Notes: generated by a model from the sequence alone, not told the origin. A stretch of 64,000 nt of DNA from Thermocatellispora tengchongensis (GCF_014202315.1 NZ_JACHGN010000002.1:622798-686797); one strand, 5' to 3'; positions 31,965 to 40,446 are shown, numbered from the stretch's first letter. Translations and numbers: made by a program.

Positions 31965-33123
31965 ACCGAACACGCGGTTCGAGGGCCTGCGGTCCTTCGA
32001 CATCGACAAGGTCGCCGCGGCGGCCGGCGAGGACCCGGACGTGCTCCGGATGGAGAACCTGGACACCGACCTCGCCCCGCCGCCCGCCGCGGTCGAGGCG
32101 ACCAGGGCGGCCGTGGGTGAGGCGCGCGGCAACAGCTGGCTGCCGTTCACCGGGCTGCCCGAGCTGCGCGCGGCCATCGCCGCCGACCTGGAGCGCAGGT
32201 CCGGCCGCCGGTACGACCCCGGCGCCGAGGTGGTCGTCACCTCGGGCGGCACCAGCGGCGTCCTGCCCGCCCTGTTCGCCGTGTCCGAGCCCGGCGACAC
32301 CGTGGTGCTGACCGACCCGACGTACGCCGGCCTGCTCCAGCGGACCCGGCTCGCCGGGGCCCGGCCCCACCTCGTCCCGCTCGTCCCGGACGCGGCCGGG
32401 TGGCGCCTGGACCGCGACGCGCTGCGCGCCGCCGAGGCCGCGCGCCCGGCCGCACTGGTGCTGATGAGCCCGTCCATGCCGTCGGGCTGCGTGCTGGACG
32501 AGGACGACTGGACCGCGGTCGCCGAGCTGTGCGAGCGCACCGGGGCCGCCCTCGTCTACGACGCCGCCATGGAGCGCATCCTCTACGACGGCTCCCCCCG
32601 CCTCCACCCGTGCCGCTTCGACGGCCTGGCCGAGCGCACCCTGATCATCGGCTCCATGTCCAAGGAGTACCGGATGATCGGCTGGCGGATCGGCTACGTG
32701 GCCGGGCCGCGCCCGCTGCTGGCCCGGGTGGCCCAGGCGGTGATCTACAACACCACGGTGGCGAGCGGCTTCGCCCAGCTCGGCGCGGTCGCCGCGCTCA
32801 CCGACCCGGCGGGCGGCGGGGTCGCGGAGGCCGCGGCGGAGTACCGGCGCAGGCACGACACCGTGCTCGCCCAGCTCGCCGGGCTGCCGGTGGTGCCCGC
32901 AGGCGGCGGCTGGTCCTGCCTGGTGGACGCCCGGCCGCTCGGCCTGACCGCGCCCGACCTGTCGGCCCGCCTCCTCGCCCACGGCCGCGTCGCCGCCACC
33001 CCCATGACCGCCTGGGGGGAACGGGTGGCGCCGCACTATGTGCGGCTGGTCTACAGCAGGGAGCCCGTCGAGCGCCTGGCCGGCCTGCGCGCCCGCTTCG
33101 ACGCCGCGATCAAGGGCGCGTGA
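31957..33123 (+). CDS. Fold-type I PLP-dependent aminotransferase
   Basis: A 388-residue class I/II aminotransferase-like enzyme. TSGGTSGVLPALF is the phosphate-binding region, YDAAMERILYDG gives the Asp that contacts the pyridine nitrogen (an Ala follows where a Tyr is common), and GSMSKEYRMIGWRIGY contains the Schiff-base Lys and phosphate-binding Arg. The ATG at 31957 lies inside the palindrome. Substrate is not evident. It pairs with the upstream XRE-cupin regulator, a combination often found for amino-acid catabolic or synthetic enzymes. Confidence 0.88.
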   Translation: MERPNTRFEGLRSFDIDKVAAAAGEDPDVLRMENLDTDLAPPPAAVEATRAAVGEARGNSWLPFTGLPELRAAIAADLERRSGRRYDPGAEVVVTSGGTSGVLPALFAVSEPGDTVVLTDPTYAGLLQRTRLAGARPHLVPLVPDAAGWRLDRDALRAAEAARPAALVLMSPSMPSGCVLDEDDWTAVAELCERTGAALVYDAAMERILYDGSPRLHPCRFDGLAERTLIIGSMSKEYRMIGWRIGYVAGPRPLLARVAQAVIYNTTVASGFAQLGAVAALTDPAGGGVAEAAAEYRRRHDTVLAQLAGLPVVPAGGGWSCLVDARPLGLTAPDLSARLLAHGRVAATPMTAWGERVAPHYVRLVYSREPVERLAGLRARFDAAIKGA

Positions 33124-33157
33124 CGGGGGTGCGCCGGGCGGACCGCATAATGTCGGG

Positions 33158-34108
33158 GTGACCACGGAACGTCCTGCCTGCTGTGCCCCCTCCATGCCCG
33201 TCGCGGCTCCGGCGCCGGTGCCGGTGCGCGCGGCCCGCGCGGGCGAGCCGCGTACGGAGGGCATGGTCGGCCTGCCGGGCGGGACCTTCCTGATGGGCGA
33301 CGAGGACGGCACGGGGTTCCCCGCCGACGGCGAGGGCCCGGTGCGCGAGGTCACGGTCGGCCCGTTCCTGATCGACGCCTGCGCGGTCACCAACGCCCGC
33401 TTCGCCGAGTTCGTGGACGCCACCGGCTACGTCACCGAGGCGGAGCGGTTCGGCTGGTCCCACGTGTACGCCGGCTTCCTGCCGGGCCCGCTGCGCCGCG
33501 ACTCCCCGAGGGTGGACCAGACGCCCTGGTGGTGCGCGGTGCAGGGAGCCTACTGGCGGCAGCCCGAGGGGCCCGGCTCCACCGTCGAGGACCGCTGGGA
33601 CCACCCGGTCGTGCACGTCTCCTGGCACGACGCCGACGCCTTCTGCCGCTGGGCCGGCGTCCGCCTGCCCACCGAGGCCGAGTGGGAGTACGCCGCCCGC
33701 GGCGGCCTCACCGGGCGCCGCTACCCGTGGGGCGACGAGCTGACCCCCGGCGGCCGGCACATGTGCAACATCTGGCAGGGCACCTTCCCGGCCAAGAACA
33801 CCGGCGAGGACGGCTACCGCGGCACGGCCCCGGTCACGGCGTACGAGCCGAACGGGTTCGGCCTGTACAACGTCTCCGGCAACGTCTGGGAGTGGTGCGC
33901 CGACTGGTGGAGCCCCGACTTCCACCTGACCGGCCCCCGCGTGGACCCCCAGGGGCCCCCGAAGGGCGAGGCGCGGGTGATCCGCGGCGGCTCGTACATG
34001 TGCCACGACTCCTACTGCACCCGGTACCGCGTGGCCGCCCGCACCTCCAACACCCCCGACAGCAGCACCGGCCACACCGGCTTCCGCTGCGCCGCCTCAC
34101 CCGCCTGA
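33158..34108 (+). CDS. Formylglycine-generating enzyme (sulfatase-modifying factor)
   Basis: A 316-residue FGE-sulfatase domain protein. It starts with a flexible Pro/Ala tail containing CC, then VGLPGGTFLMGDEDG, HPVVHVSWHDADAFCRWAG, LPTEAEWEYAARGG and NVSGNVWEWCADWW. The copper-binding catalytic pair is Cys282 and Cys287 in MCHDSYC, both present. It oxidises the Cys of CxPxR motifs to formylglycine. The exported sulfatase at 42244-43995 has CAPSR, so it is a likely client 8 kb away. GTG at 33158 is the start. Confidence 0.93.
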   Translation: MTTERPACCAPSMPVAAPAPVPVRAARAGEPRTEGMVGLPGGTFLMGDEDGTGFPADGEGPVREVTVGPFLIDACAVTNARFAEFVDATGYVTEAERFGWSHVYAGFLPGPLRRDSPRVDQTPWWCAVQGAYWRQPEGPGSTVEDRWDHPVVHVSWHDADAFCRWAGVRLPTEAEWEYAARGGLTGRRYPWGDELTPGGRHMCNIWQGTFPAKNTGEDGYRGTAPVTAYEPNGFGLYNVSGNVWEWCADWWSPDFHLTGPRVDPQGPPKGEARVIRGGSYMCHDSYCTRYRVAARTSNTPDSSTGHTGFRCAASPA

Positions 34109-34140
34109 CCGCCACCGGCTCCACCCGCCCGCCCGGGGCG

Positions 34141-34944
34141 TCAGCGGCCGAGCCGGGCGCGCACCACCAGGTCGTGCAGCGCTTCGGCCGCCGCGGGCGC
34201 CTCCGGCAGGGCCGAGGCGTCGCGCGCGGCCTCCAGCTCCGCGGTGAGTGCGTCCAGGTCGCGCGCCAGCACGTCGCGGGCGGGTCCGCCGTCGAGCGCG
34301 CCGTGCTCGGCCTCGCGCTTGGCGGCCACGAGTTCGGGCAGGTACGCCGGGCCGCCGGCGTAGAGCCGGGTCAGGTCGGCCACCACCTCACCGCTGCGCA
34401 TCAGGTGGATGCCGGTCAGCAGCACGCGGAAGGCGTACAGCAGGGGCTTGAGCTCCCCGGAGCCCTCGAACAGGCGGCGCTGGGTGCGGGCGAAGCCGAG
34501 GTAGTGGTGGGCGTGGTGCCGGGTCAGGCAGGCCGGCGCGAGCGCCGCCAGCTCCTCGTGCACCGGGCCGGTGCTGACCACCAGCGGTGAGAGCAACTGC
34601 TCCAGCACGTACCCGTTGCGGCGCAGCAACAGCCGGCAGAACTTCACCAGGTCGTGCGTGACCAGATCGACCTCCACCCCCTCGCGCGTCCACGAGCGGG
34701 TGATCGTCTCCTCGGCCGGCCGCAGCCCGATCACGTCCTCGACCGGCAGCACGTGCACGCCGCGCAGGTCCACGTCGGAGTCGCGGGAGGGGAAGCCGTA
34801 CAGGTGGGCGCCGCTGACGGTCGCGAACGCCGGCCGGTGCGGCTGCTCTTGGGCGACCTCGCCCAGCCAGCCGGGCAGACCGGGCACAGCGGGCAGACTG
34901 GGCACACCGGGCAGACCGGGCAGGCCGGGCGGTGTGGCGGTCAC
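34141..34944 (-). CDS. Pol-beta-superfamily nucleotidyltransferase (copy 2)
   Basis: A 267-residue predicted nucleotidyltransferase. The catalytic segment VSGAHLYGFPSRDSDVDLRG has the GS-like entry (here SGA) and the DxD metal site. A helical region follows with HHAHHYLGFARTQRRLF and LLYAFRVLLTG. The first ~25 residues are Gly-Leu-Pro triplets encoded by a 9-bp repeat. GTG at 34944 overlaps the upstream paralogue's stop as GTGA. It resembles the predicted nucleotidyltransferases of the COG3541 type. Target (protein, RNA or small molecule) unknown. Confidence 0.8.
   Translation of the reverse strand: MTATPPGLPGLPGVPSLPAVPGLPGWLGEVAQEQPHRPAFATVSGAHLYGFPSRDSDVDLRGVHVLPVEDVIGLRPAEETITRSWTREGVEVDLVTHDLVKFCRLLLRRNGYVLEQLLSPLVVSTGPVHEELAALAPACLTRHHAHHYLGFARTQRRLFEGSGELKPLLYAFRVLLTGIHLMRSGEVVADLTRLYAGGPAYLPELVAAKREAEHGALDGGPARDVLARDLDALTAELEAARDASALPEAPAAAEALHDLVVRARLGR
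34871..34933. repeat. Seven tandem 9-bp repeats encoding Gly-Leu-Pro-like triplets
   Basis: Seven 9-bp units related to CCGGGCAGA (plus strand) at the 5' end of the nucleotidyltransferase gene. They encode GLP/GVP/SLP/AVP triplets and keep frame. Confidence 0.85.
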
Positions 34945-35603
34945 AGCGCGGCCCTGCGCGCGTCGAGCAGGAAGGCGTCCACCCGGTCGCGGTCGGGGCG
35001 CTCGGGCAGCGGGCTGCCGGGGATCGCCGCGTGGATGCGCCGGGTCAGCTCCTCGCGCCAGGCCACGGCCTCCGCCCACGGGATCTCGCCCCGGCGCAGG
35101 GCGAGCAGCCGGTCGCGGTGCCCGCCCACCCGCACCATGGGCTCGCCCTCCGTCACCAGCCGCAGGCCGCTGAGCAGCAGCCGGATCATGTGCATCGCCT
35201 GCTTCCACTTGGGCCGCTCCGGGTCCAGCCGGCGGAACTGGGCGTCGGCGTACCCGCAGAAGGTCTCGTGCGCGCGGGCCGACAGGAACGCCCGGCGGAT
35301 CGCCAGCAGCTCCCGCCCCGCGGGCTCGGCCTGCTCCACCATGGGCGACCACAGGCATTCGAGCACGGTCGGGTTGGCGCCGAGCGCGAGCCGGCAGAAC
35401 CGCTCCACCTCCCAGGAGAACTGCTCGGGCAGCGGCCCCTCGATGTGCGTGGGCGGCTTGTCCAGCCGCCACAGCAGCTCGGTCGGCGGCACGAACACCC
35501 CGCGCCTGTCGGTGTCGGACGCCCCGGTCTCCAGCCCGTACGCCCGCGAGCCCACCACGACGCGCAGCACCGACCACTTCTCGATCACCTCGGCACCGGT
35601 CAC
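34941..35603 (-). CDS. Pol-beta-superfamily nucleotidyltransferase (copy 1)
   Basis: A 220-residue protein from the same family as its neighbour. VVVGSRAYGLETGASDTDRRG carries the intact GS and DxD motifs. A helical C-terminal part has KWKQAMHMIRLLLSGLRLV. GTG at 35603 is chosen because homology begins at once; there is no clear ribosome site, so the message may be leaderless. Two adjacent, overlapping paralogues suggest a hetero-oligomer or division of substrates. No antitoxin-like HEPN gene is adjacent. Confidence 0.78.
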   Translation of the reverse strand: MTGAEVIEKWSVLRVVVGSRAYGLETGASDTDRRGVFVPPTELLWRLDKPPTHIEGPLPEQFSWEVERFCRLALGANPTVLECLWSPMVEQAEPAGRELLAIRRAFLSARAHETFCGYADAQFRRLDPERPKWKQAMHMIRLLLSGLRLVTEGEPMVRVGGHRDRLLALRRGEIPWAEAVAWREELTRRIHAAIPGSPLPERPDRDRVDAFLLDARRAAL

Positions 35604-35820
35604 GCTAGGAGACCCTAGCGGCCCCGGCCCGCCCCGGACGGGCCGGTGGAGCTCGGGCCGTGGCCACGTCCCGCGACCGATCGCCGCCACCGGCGGCCGA
35701 GGCCCTCCCGGCCGAGAGCCCCGTCCCGCCGGTCGAGAGCCCCCGGCCCGCCCGGGTGCCGACCCCGGCCCGCCCGGCTACCGACCCCGGCCCCCGCCGC
35801 TACCGAAGCCCTGCCGATAC

Positions 35821-35930
35821 CCTCACGGCGCCCTGCCGATGTCCTCACGGCGCCCTGCCGATGTCCTCACGGCGCCCTGCCGATGTCCTCACGGCGCCCT
35901 GCCGATGCCCTCACGGCGTTCTGCCGGTCC
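35821..35930. repeat. Five tandem 22-bp repeats
   Basis: Five head-to-tail copies of a 22-bp unit (CCTCACGGCGCCCTGCCGAT plus two bases) start at 35821, 35843, 35865, 35887 and 35909. A partial copy precedes them at 35809, and the last copy is diverged. There are no spacers, so this is not CRISPR. It occupies the 334-bp gap between the nucleotidyltransferase promoter and the 3' end of the SPFH gene. The remaining ~200 bp of that gap hold no gene I can support. Confidence 0.9.
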
Positions 35931-35937
35931 TGCGGGG

Positions 35938-36897
35938 TCACCGGCCGGGGATGACCACCGCGTCCTGGTTGCCCGGGGCGTACACGGTGATGCCCTGCGG
36001 GAGCGACTTCAGCTTGTCGATCTCGGCGCAGGCGGGGCAGGTGTCGTACCCCTTCTGGCGGGCCCGGTTGGCCTCCGCCTCCGCCTCGGCCTGCGCCACC
36101 TTGGCCTTGGCCTCCGAGACCGCCGCGGCGGCGGCCAGCGAGCGGTCCACCGCCTGCTGCACCTCCGGCGGGAGGGTCACGCGGACGAGGTTGAACCGCA
36201 GCCCGGTCAGGAACTCCTCGCCGAGCACCTGACGCAGGTCGCGCTGGAGGGTGTCGTTGACGCCCTGCTGCACCTTGGCCACGTTGGCGTTGGTGCCGCG
36301 CGCCTCAAGACCGTCGGCTGTGCCCTCGACCAGCGCGCACGAGGGCACCAGCTCGGCGCAGCGCAGCGCGCCGACCTGCACCCGCAGCGCGTTGTCCACC
36401 ACCGGCCGGATGGCCTGGCCGAAGAACGCCGACCAGCCCTCATCGCCCTCCCAGGCGTGCCTGGCCTGGTTGTCCTGGCCGCGGAAGGTGCGGGTGCCGA
36501 ACTTGTCGTCGAAGCGCTTGAGGACCTCGTGGTCGAGGTTGAGCGTGAAGTACAGCGTGCCCTCGATGCCGAGGTTCACGCCGTCGCTGCTCGGGGTCGT
36601 CACCACGTCCACGCCCAGCGAGGTCGCCCGCTTCGGGTCGGCCGTGATCGTGTAGAACCGTTGCTGGGCGGGATAGGTGTGCGTGGTGGACCACAGCCCG
36701 GTCCAGGTCAGCCCCGAGCCCGGATCGAGCACCGCCCTGATCTCGCTGTCGTCGAACGGCCCGCCGTCACGCACCACCGCCACCTCGCCCGCGGCCGTGC
36801 TCTCGAACCCGCCCAGCGCCCCGATCAGGCTCGGCACCCCGAAGCCGACCAGGAGTAACCCGATCACGACCGCCGCTGCCTTGCGCCACATTCGCAC
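35938..36897 (-). CDS. SPFH/band-7 domain membrane protein
   Basis: A 319-residue protein with one N-terminal membrane anchor (AAAVVIGLLLVGFGVPSLIG). A band-7-like beta domain includes YPAQQRFYTIT and TPSSDGVNLGIEGTLYFTL. A charged helical stretch (VSEAKAKVAQAEAEAEANRA) resembles the coiled coil by which prohibitin-like proteins oligomerise. A short C-terminal part has CPACAEI, a CxxC pair. The start is GTG at 36897 with GGAGG ten bases upstream. Such proteins organise membrane microdomains; specific clients are unknown. Confidence 0.85.
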   Translation of the reverse strand: MRMWRKAAAVVIGLLLVGFGVPSLIGALGGFESTAAGEVAVVRDGGPFDDSEIRAVLDPGSGLTWTGLWSTTHTYPAQQRFYTITADPKRATSLGVDVVTTPSSDGVNLGIEGTLYFTLNLDHEVLKRFDDKFGTRTFRGQDNQARHAWEGDEGWSAFFGQAIRPVVDNALRVQVGALRCAELVPSCALVEGTADGLEARGTNANVAKVQQGVNDTLQRDLRQVLGEEFLTGLRFNLVRVTLPPEVQQAVDRSLAAAAAVSEAKAKVAQAEAEAEANRARQKGYDTCPACAEIDKLKSLPQGITVYAPGNQDAVVIPGR

Positions 36898-37128
36898 AGC
36901 ACCTCCGTCGGTGGGGGAGCGCCTTCGCCTTCACGGTAGGTTTCGTTGAACAATCCGACAAGTGAATTGTGGATTCGCGGCTTTCGTTCGTGTGCTCTCT
37001 CTCGCCGTTCGACCCGAGAAGCCCCGCCGAGGTTCGCATTCCGGACATGATTCTTTGCCTGGTGCAAGGGGAGGATGCGACCCGGGCACGCTGGAACACC
37101 GTCCCGACGGGTGCCCCGAGGTCGGCGG

Positions 37129-37257
37129 CATGGCCGACGTGGTGACGGCCCTGGTCGAGACGGGGGTCGAGCCCGAGGCCGAGCGGCTGCCGGCCATGCT
37201 GAGGTCCCGGGTCGAGGGCGACTACCTCCAGACCGCGGCGATCCTCACCCCGCCGAT
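37129..37257 (+). pseudogene. Fragment of the diol dehydratase large-subunit gene
   Basis: About 129 bp match the coding strand of the intact dehydratase gene (minus strand near 11300-11430) at about 95% identity. By eye there are six differences, five of which change the amino acid. The frame still reads MADVVTALVETGVEPEAERL and continues to GDYLQTAAILTP, against the intact MADVVTALVETGFEPEAERL. Similarity stops sharply at both ends. There is no surrounding dehydratase sequence, so this is a recent dispersed partial duplication, not a working gene. It lies in the 741-bp gap 36898-37638, which has no other gene I can support. Confidence 0.85.
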
Positions 37258-37260
37258 TGT

Positions 37261-37368
37261 GGCGGGTGGTTGTGCCGGGGGTTGGTGGTGTCCGGGGTGG
37301 GGTGGGGTGGGTGTGGCGGGTGGTTGTGCCGGGGGTAGGTGGTGTCCCGGGTACGGTGGGATGGGTGT
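37261..37368. repeat. Two tandem 54-bp G-rich repeats with degenerate extensions
   Basis: Two 54-bp units begin at 37261 and 37315, each starting GGCGGGTGGTTGTGCCGGGG. More degenerate GTGCCCGGC-type units continue to about 37500. The plus strand has many GGGG runs and could form G-quadruplexes. The array abuts the 3' edge of the dehydratase fragment. Confidence 0.8.
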
Positions 37369-37638
37369 GGAGGGTGGTCGTGCCCGGCGTTGGTCGTGCC
37401 CGGCACAGGGTGGGCGCTCCCGTCGTCGCGTCGCCACGGGGTGGGTGTGCCCGTGGTCGTGCCCGCCATGGGGTGGGCGCGTCCGGCGTCGTGCCCGCGG
37501 CCGAGTGTGAGGTGCGCGCGCTCGTCACGCGCGTCCGTGCACTGCGCCCTGCGTCCCGCGCGACTCTCCCCGTGCGCCCCTTCAGCAGGGCGGTCATCCG
37601 GACGCGTTTCGCGCCGCCGGCGCATCGGGCGGGGCGTG

Positions 37639-40275
37639 CTATGCGGGGGTGAGCTGGGTGGCGGGGGTCAGGGGGGTGAGGAGGTCGGCGGCGTCCAGGA
37701 GGGTGGTCGTCGTGGGGTCGAGGAGGGCCGGGTAGAGGGCGTAGACCTGGGCGCCGGGGGCCAGGGGGACATCGGCGGTGACCAGGGCGGCGAAGTCGGG
37801 GAGAGGGGTGTCGCCGGTGGGGGCCGGGGCGGGGGACGGGAGGGGGGTCAGGCGGGCGGCGAAGGCGGCCGGGGGCTCGCCGGGGGTGCGGCGGTGCAGG
37901 GTGGTGGTGCCGTCGCGGTGGCGGATCAGGACCTCCTCGGCGCGGGCGGCGGCGTGCCAGCGGGCGAGCTCCCAGAGGGTGACGTGGTCGCCCAGGCCGT
38001 AGACGTCCTCCATGGCCGAGGCGAGGCGGGCCAGGGAGCGGGCGTGGCGGTCGATGTCGTGGATCTCGCCGGAGACGCCGAGGTTGACGTCGGTCCAGCG
38101 CATGGTGCGCGACCACAGGTCGGCGACCAGGGGGAGCAGCACCTTGGCCGGGCCGGCGAGGTCGAAGCGCTGGCGTACGGCGCGGGCGTCGAACGCCTCG
38201 CCGTCCCCGCCGTCCTCTCCGAACTGGCCGGGCGGCGTCTCCATGAAGCCGGCGAAGCCGCGGGCCAGCCTCTCGAAGGGGACGTCGTTGTAGCTGAGCA
38301 CCGTGGGCAGCACGTAGCGCCCGCCGAGGCGGCGTACGGCGCGTACGTCGAGATCGACGAACTCCGAGCTGCCGAGCGGCTCGGGGGCCGAGGTCAGGTC
38401 GCCCGAGTGCACCGCGGCCCTCGGGCCCAGGGTCAGGTTCGTGTAGTCGCACAGGCCGACGAACCGCCAGCGCTCGTCGAACACCGCCACCGACAGGTCG
38501 AGGTCCACCCGCTCGTCCGGGGAGTCGGCCCAGTGCAGGAACAGCCTGATCCGCTCGCCGCCGGGGATCGGCTGCACGCTGCCGCGCGGGATGCGGACGA
38601 GCGCCGCCGAGGCCGACCGCTCGGCGGCCGGGGCCAGCAGGTCCGTCAGGCCCTCGTCGAGCAGGGCCAGGCGCAGCGGCGGGAGGGCGGCGGCGCGGCG
38701 CAGCATCTCCGCCTCGATCGCGCCGGACACGGCGGCCACCGTCGCGGCGGGGATCGGCGGGCGCTCGTCGAGCACGCTCATCGCCTTCGCCGCGCCGCCG
38801 CGCGGGAAGAACAGGCGGGCGCCGCCGGGCGCGGTGCGCAGCCGGCCGAGTGCGGCGACGAGCACCGCGGGTGAGACGCGGGGCGCGGCCTCGGTGACCG
38901 CCGCGGCCAGGGCCGCCGCCGCGTCCGGTCCGTCGGCGAGGCGGGCCAGGTGGGCGAGGCGGCGGGCCAGCTCGCCGGGGCGGGTGCGGAGCAGGGCCAG
39001 GGCGGCGGGCAGGTCGCCGGCGCGCAGGGCGGACTCGATCCGGCGGGCGAACGTGACCGGCCGCAGGCGTACGCCGTCGAAGGCGAGCACGCCGGGGTGC
39101 CCGGCCGCGTGGTCCAGCATCGCGCGGGCGAAGGGGGTGCCGGTGCCGAGCGGGGTGCCGCGCAGCGCGGCGAACGCGAGCGCGGCCGTGGGGAAGCGGC
39201 GGTGGTGCTCGTGCGGGTGCAGCACCTCGGCCATGTGCACCCACGCCGCCCGGTGCCGCTCCAGGTCCTCCACCAGCAGGGGCAGGGAGAGACGGTCCAG
39301 GGCGGCGAGCAGCGTACGGCGCAGGGGCCGGGGGAGCGTGGTGCGGCGCGGCGGGCGCGTACGCAGGCCGGGGTCGCCGCCCATCGCCGCGTACAGGACG
39401 CGCAGCACGTCGGTCGCGGTGCCCGCGTGCCGGTCGAGCAGTTCGGCGAACCCGGCCGGGTCGTGCCGCAGCGCGACGGCGAGGACGGCGGCGCGGGTCT
39501 CGCGGACCGGGATGGCCTCGGGGAGCCACGAGGGCGCGGCGGGCCAGTGGGCGTCCAGCGCGGCCAGGACCTCGTCGCGGTCCTCGGGGCGGGGCGGGCT
39601 CTGCCGGGTGAGGACGGCGCGCACGATCGCGCCGGCCTCCTCCATCGGGTCCTCGCACAGCGACAGCAGGGTACGGCGCCGCGGGTCAACCGGGGGGCGG
39701 GCGTCGGCCGGCGGCTCGGAGGCAGGGCGGAGGAAGGGGTCGGCAGGGTCGAGACGGCGGTGGCAGATGGGGCAGGCGCTGTAGTCGGCGCCGTCCCAGC
39801 AGGCCCGGCACACCAGGTGGGCGCACGGCGCCACCGGGTGCACGGTCGCGACCCGCCCGCACAGCACGCACGGCTGCTCCGGCTCCTGCAGCAGCACGCT
39901 GAACACGCGGCGCACGTACAGCTCGAAGGTGTCGGCCGGGACGCTGCGGGGGAAGCCGCGGAACAGCGGCACGTGGTCCACCGCGCCGCCGAGCCGGGCC
40001 AGCAGGCCGCCCAGGAGGGCGCGGCCCACCGCGGGCAGCTCCCCGGCGTCCATGGCCGCCAGGCGCCGCCGGAGCGGGGCCGAGAGCACGAAGCCCAGCT
40101 CGAACAGGTCGGACTCCAGCGCGAGCAGGCCGTCGGCGGGCGCGGGGGCGTGGTTCAGCGCGCGCCCGCGCAGCCACTCGGGGGTGCCGCCGGGCAGTTC
40201 GGGCGCCGGCTCGCGCGCGAGCAGGGAGGGGGCGACGCGGCCGTGCCGGAGCAGCATCGCTGCGAGACGGTCCAT
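37639..40275 (-). CDS. MXAN_6230/SCO0854-family RING-finger protein with TerD-like region
   Basis: An 878-residue protein. Residues 136-171 form a complete C3HC4 RING: Cys136-x2-Cys139, Cys151-x-His153, Cys156-x2-Cys159, Cys168-x2-Cys171, with spacings of a eukaryotic RING-HC. A long helical middle follows. Near residues 620-720 is a region resembling the tellurium-resistance TerD fold (VDLDLSVAVFD, VHSGDLTS, EFVDLDVRAV). I recognise the family name but know of no proven function. Ubiquitin-ligase-like or metal-stress roles are speculation. Its ribosome site is inside a hairpin (40281-40315). No E2-like or ubiquitin-like gene is nearby. Confidence 0.82.
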   Translation of the reverse strand: MDRLAAMLLRHGRVAPSLLAREPAPELPGGTPEWLRGRALNHAPAPADGLLALESDLFELGFVLSAPLRRRLAAMDAGELPAVGRALLGGLLARLGGAVDHVPLFRGFPRSVPADTFELYVRRVFSVLLQEPEQPCVLCGRVATVHPVAPCAHLVCRACWDGADYSACPICHRRLDPADPFLRPASEPPADARPPVDPRRRTLLSLCEDPMEEAGAIVRAVLTRQSPPRPEDRDEVLAALDAHWPAAPSWLPEAIPVRETRAAVLAVALRHDPAGFAELLDRHAGTATDVLRVLYAAMGGDPGLRTRPPRRTTLPRPLRRTLLAALDRLSLPLLVEDLERHRAAWVHMAEVLHPHEHHRRFPTAALAFAALRGTPLGTGTPFARAMLDHAAGHPGVLAFDGVRLRPVTFARRIESALRAGDLPAALALLRTRPGELARRLAHLARLADGPDAAAALAAAVTEAAPRVSPAVLVAALGRLRTAPGGARLFFPRGGAAKAMSVLDERPPIPAATVAAVSGAIEAEMLRRAAALPPLRLALLDEGLTDLLAPAAERSASAALVRIPRGSVQPIPGGERIRLFLHWADSPDERVDLDLSVAVFDERWRFVGLCDYTNLTLGPRAAVHSGDLTSAPEPLGSSEFVDLDVRAVRRLGGRYVLPTVLSYNDVPFERLARGFAGFMETPPGQFGEDGGDGEAFDARAVRQRFDLAGPAKVLLPLVADLWSRTMRWTDVNLGVSGEIHDIDRHARSLARLASAMEDVYGLGDHVTLWELARWHAAARAEEVLIRHRDGTTTLHRRTPGEPPAAFAARLTPLPSPAPAPTGDTPLPDFAALVTADVPLAPGAQVYALYPALLDPTTTTLLDAADLLTPLTPATQLTPA

Positions 40276-40280
40276 CGCGG

Positions 40281-40315
40281 CCCCCCTTGCCGTGGTGAAG
40301 CGAAGAAAAGGGGGG
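40281..40315 (-). promoter_or_regulatory. Hairpin that can mask the ribosome site of the RING gene
   Basis: On the leftward mRNA, AAGGGGGG (complement of 40281-40288), 6-13 bases before the ATG, pairs perfectly with CCCCCCTT (complement of 40308-40315) across a 19-base loop. The G-rich arm is the only Shine-Dalgarno-like sequence, so folding would hide it and allow translational control. Confidence 0.45.
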
Positions 40316-40446
40316 CGGAGATCGGACGCGCTCAGGCAGTTTTACAGACTGGAGAAGGAAGCACGTCCAGGAGCCGCCCCTTGATCGGCCACGGTACCGG
40401 ACCTGGACCTCGGTGTCGCGGTGATTTATCCCTTCCGGTGGCGGGC

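Noticed and set aside
34941..35603. MNT-HEPN toxin-antitoxin pair
   Set aside because: Neither neighbour has a HEPN RxxxxH motif; both genes are nucleotidyltransferase paralogues.
35821..35930. CRISPR-like array
   Set aside because: Units are contiguous with no unique spacers and no cas genes.
36962..37510. Rightward ORF containing the dehydratase fragment
   Set aside because: Only the central ~43 residues have homology; the rest is repeat-derived Gly/Cys/Trp sequence, so I call a pseudogene fragment, not a gene.
37245..37652. His/Pro-rich and Val/Gly-rich ORFs on both strands in the G-rich repeat
   Set aside because: Open frames generated by the 54-bp repeat (divisible by three); no ribosome site or homology.
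36767..39658. Long leftward frame (963 codons) across the RING gene, the repeats and the SPFH start
   Set aside because: Low-complexity Arg/Pro translation in the wrong frame; it spans two separate genes, a pseudogene fragment and repeats.
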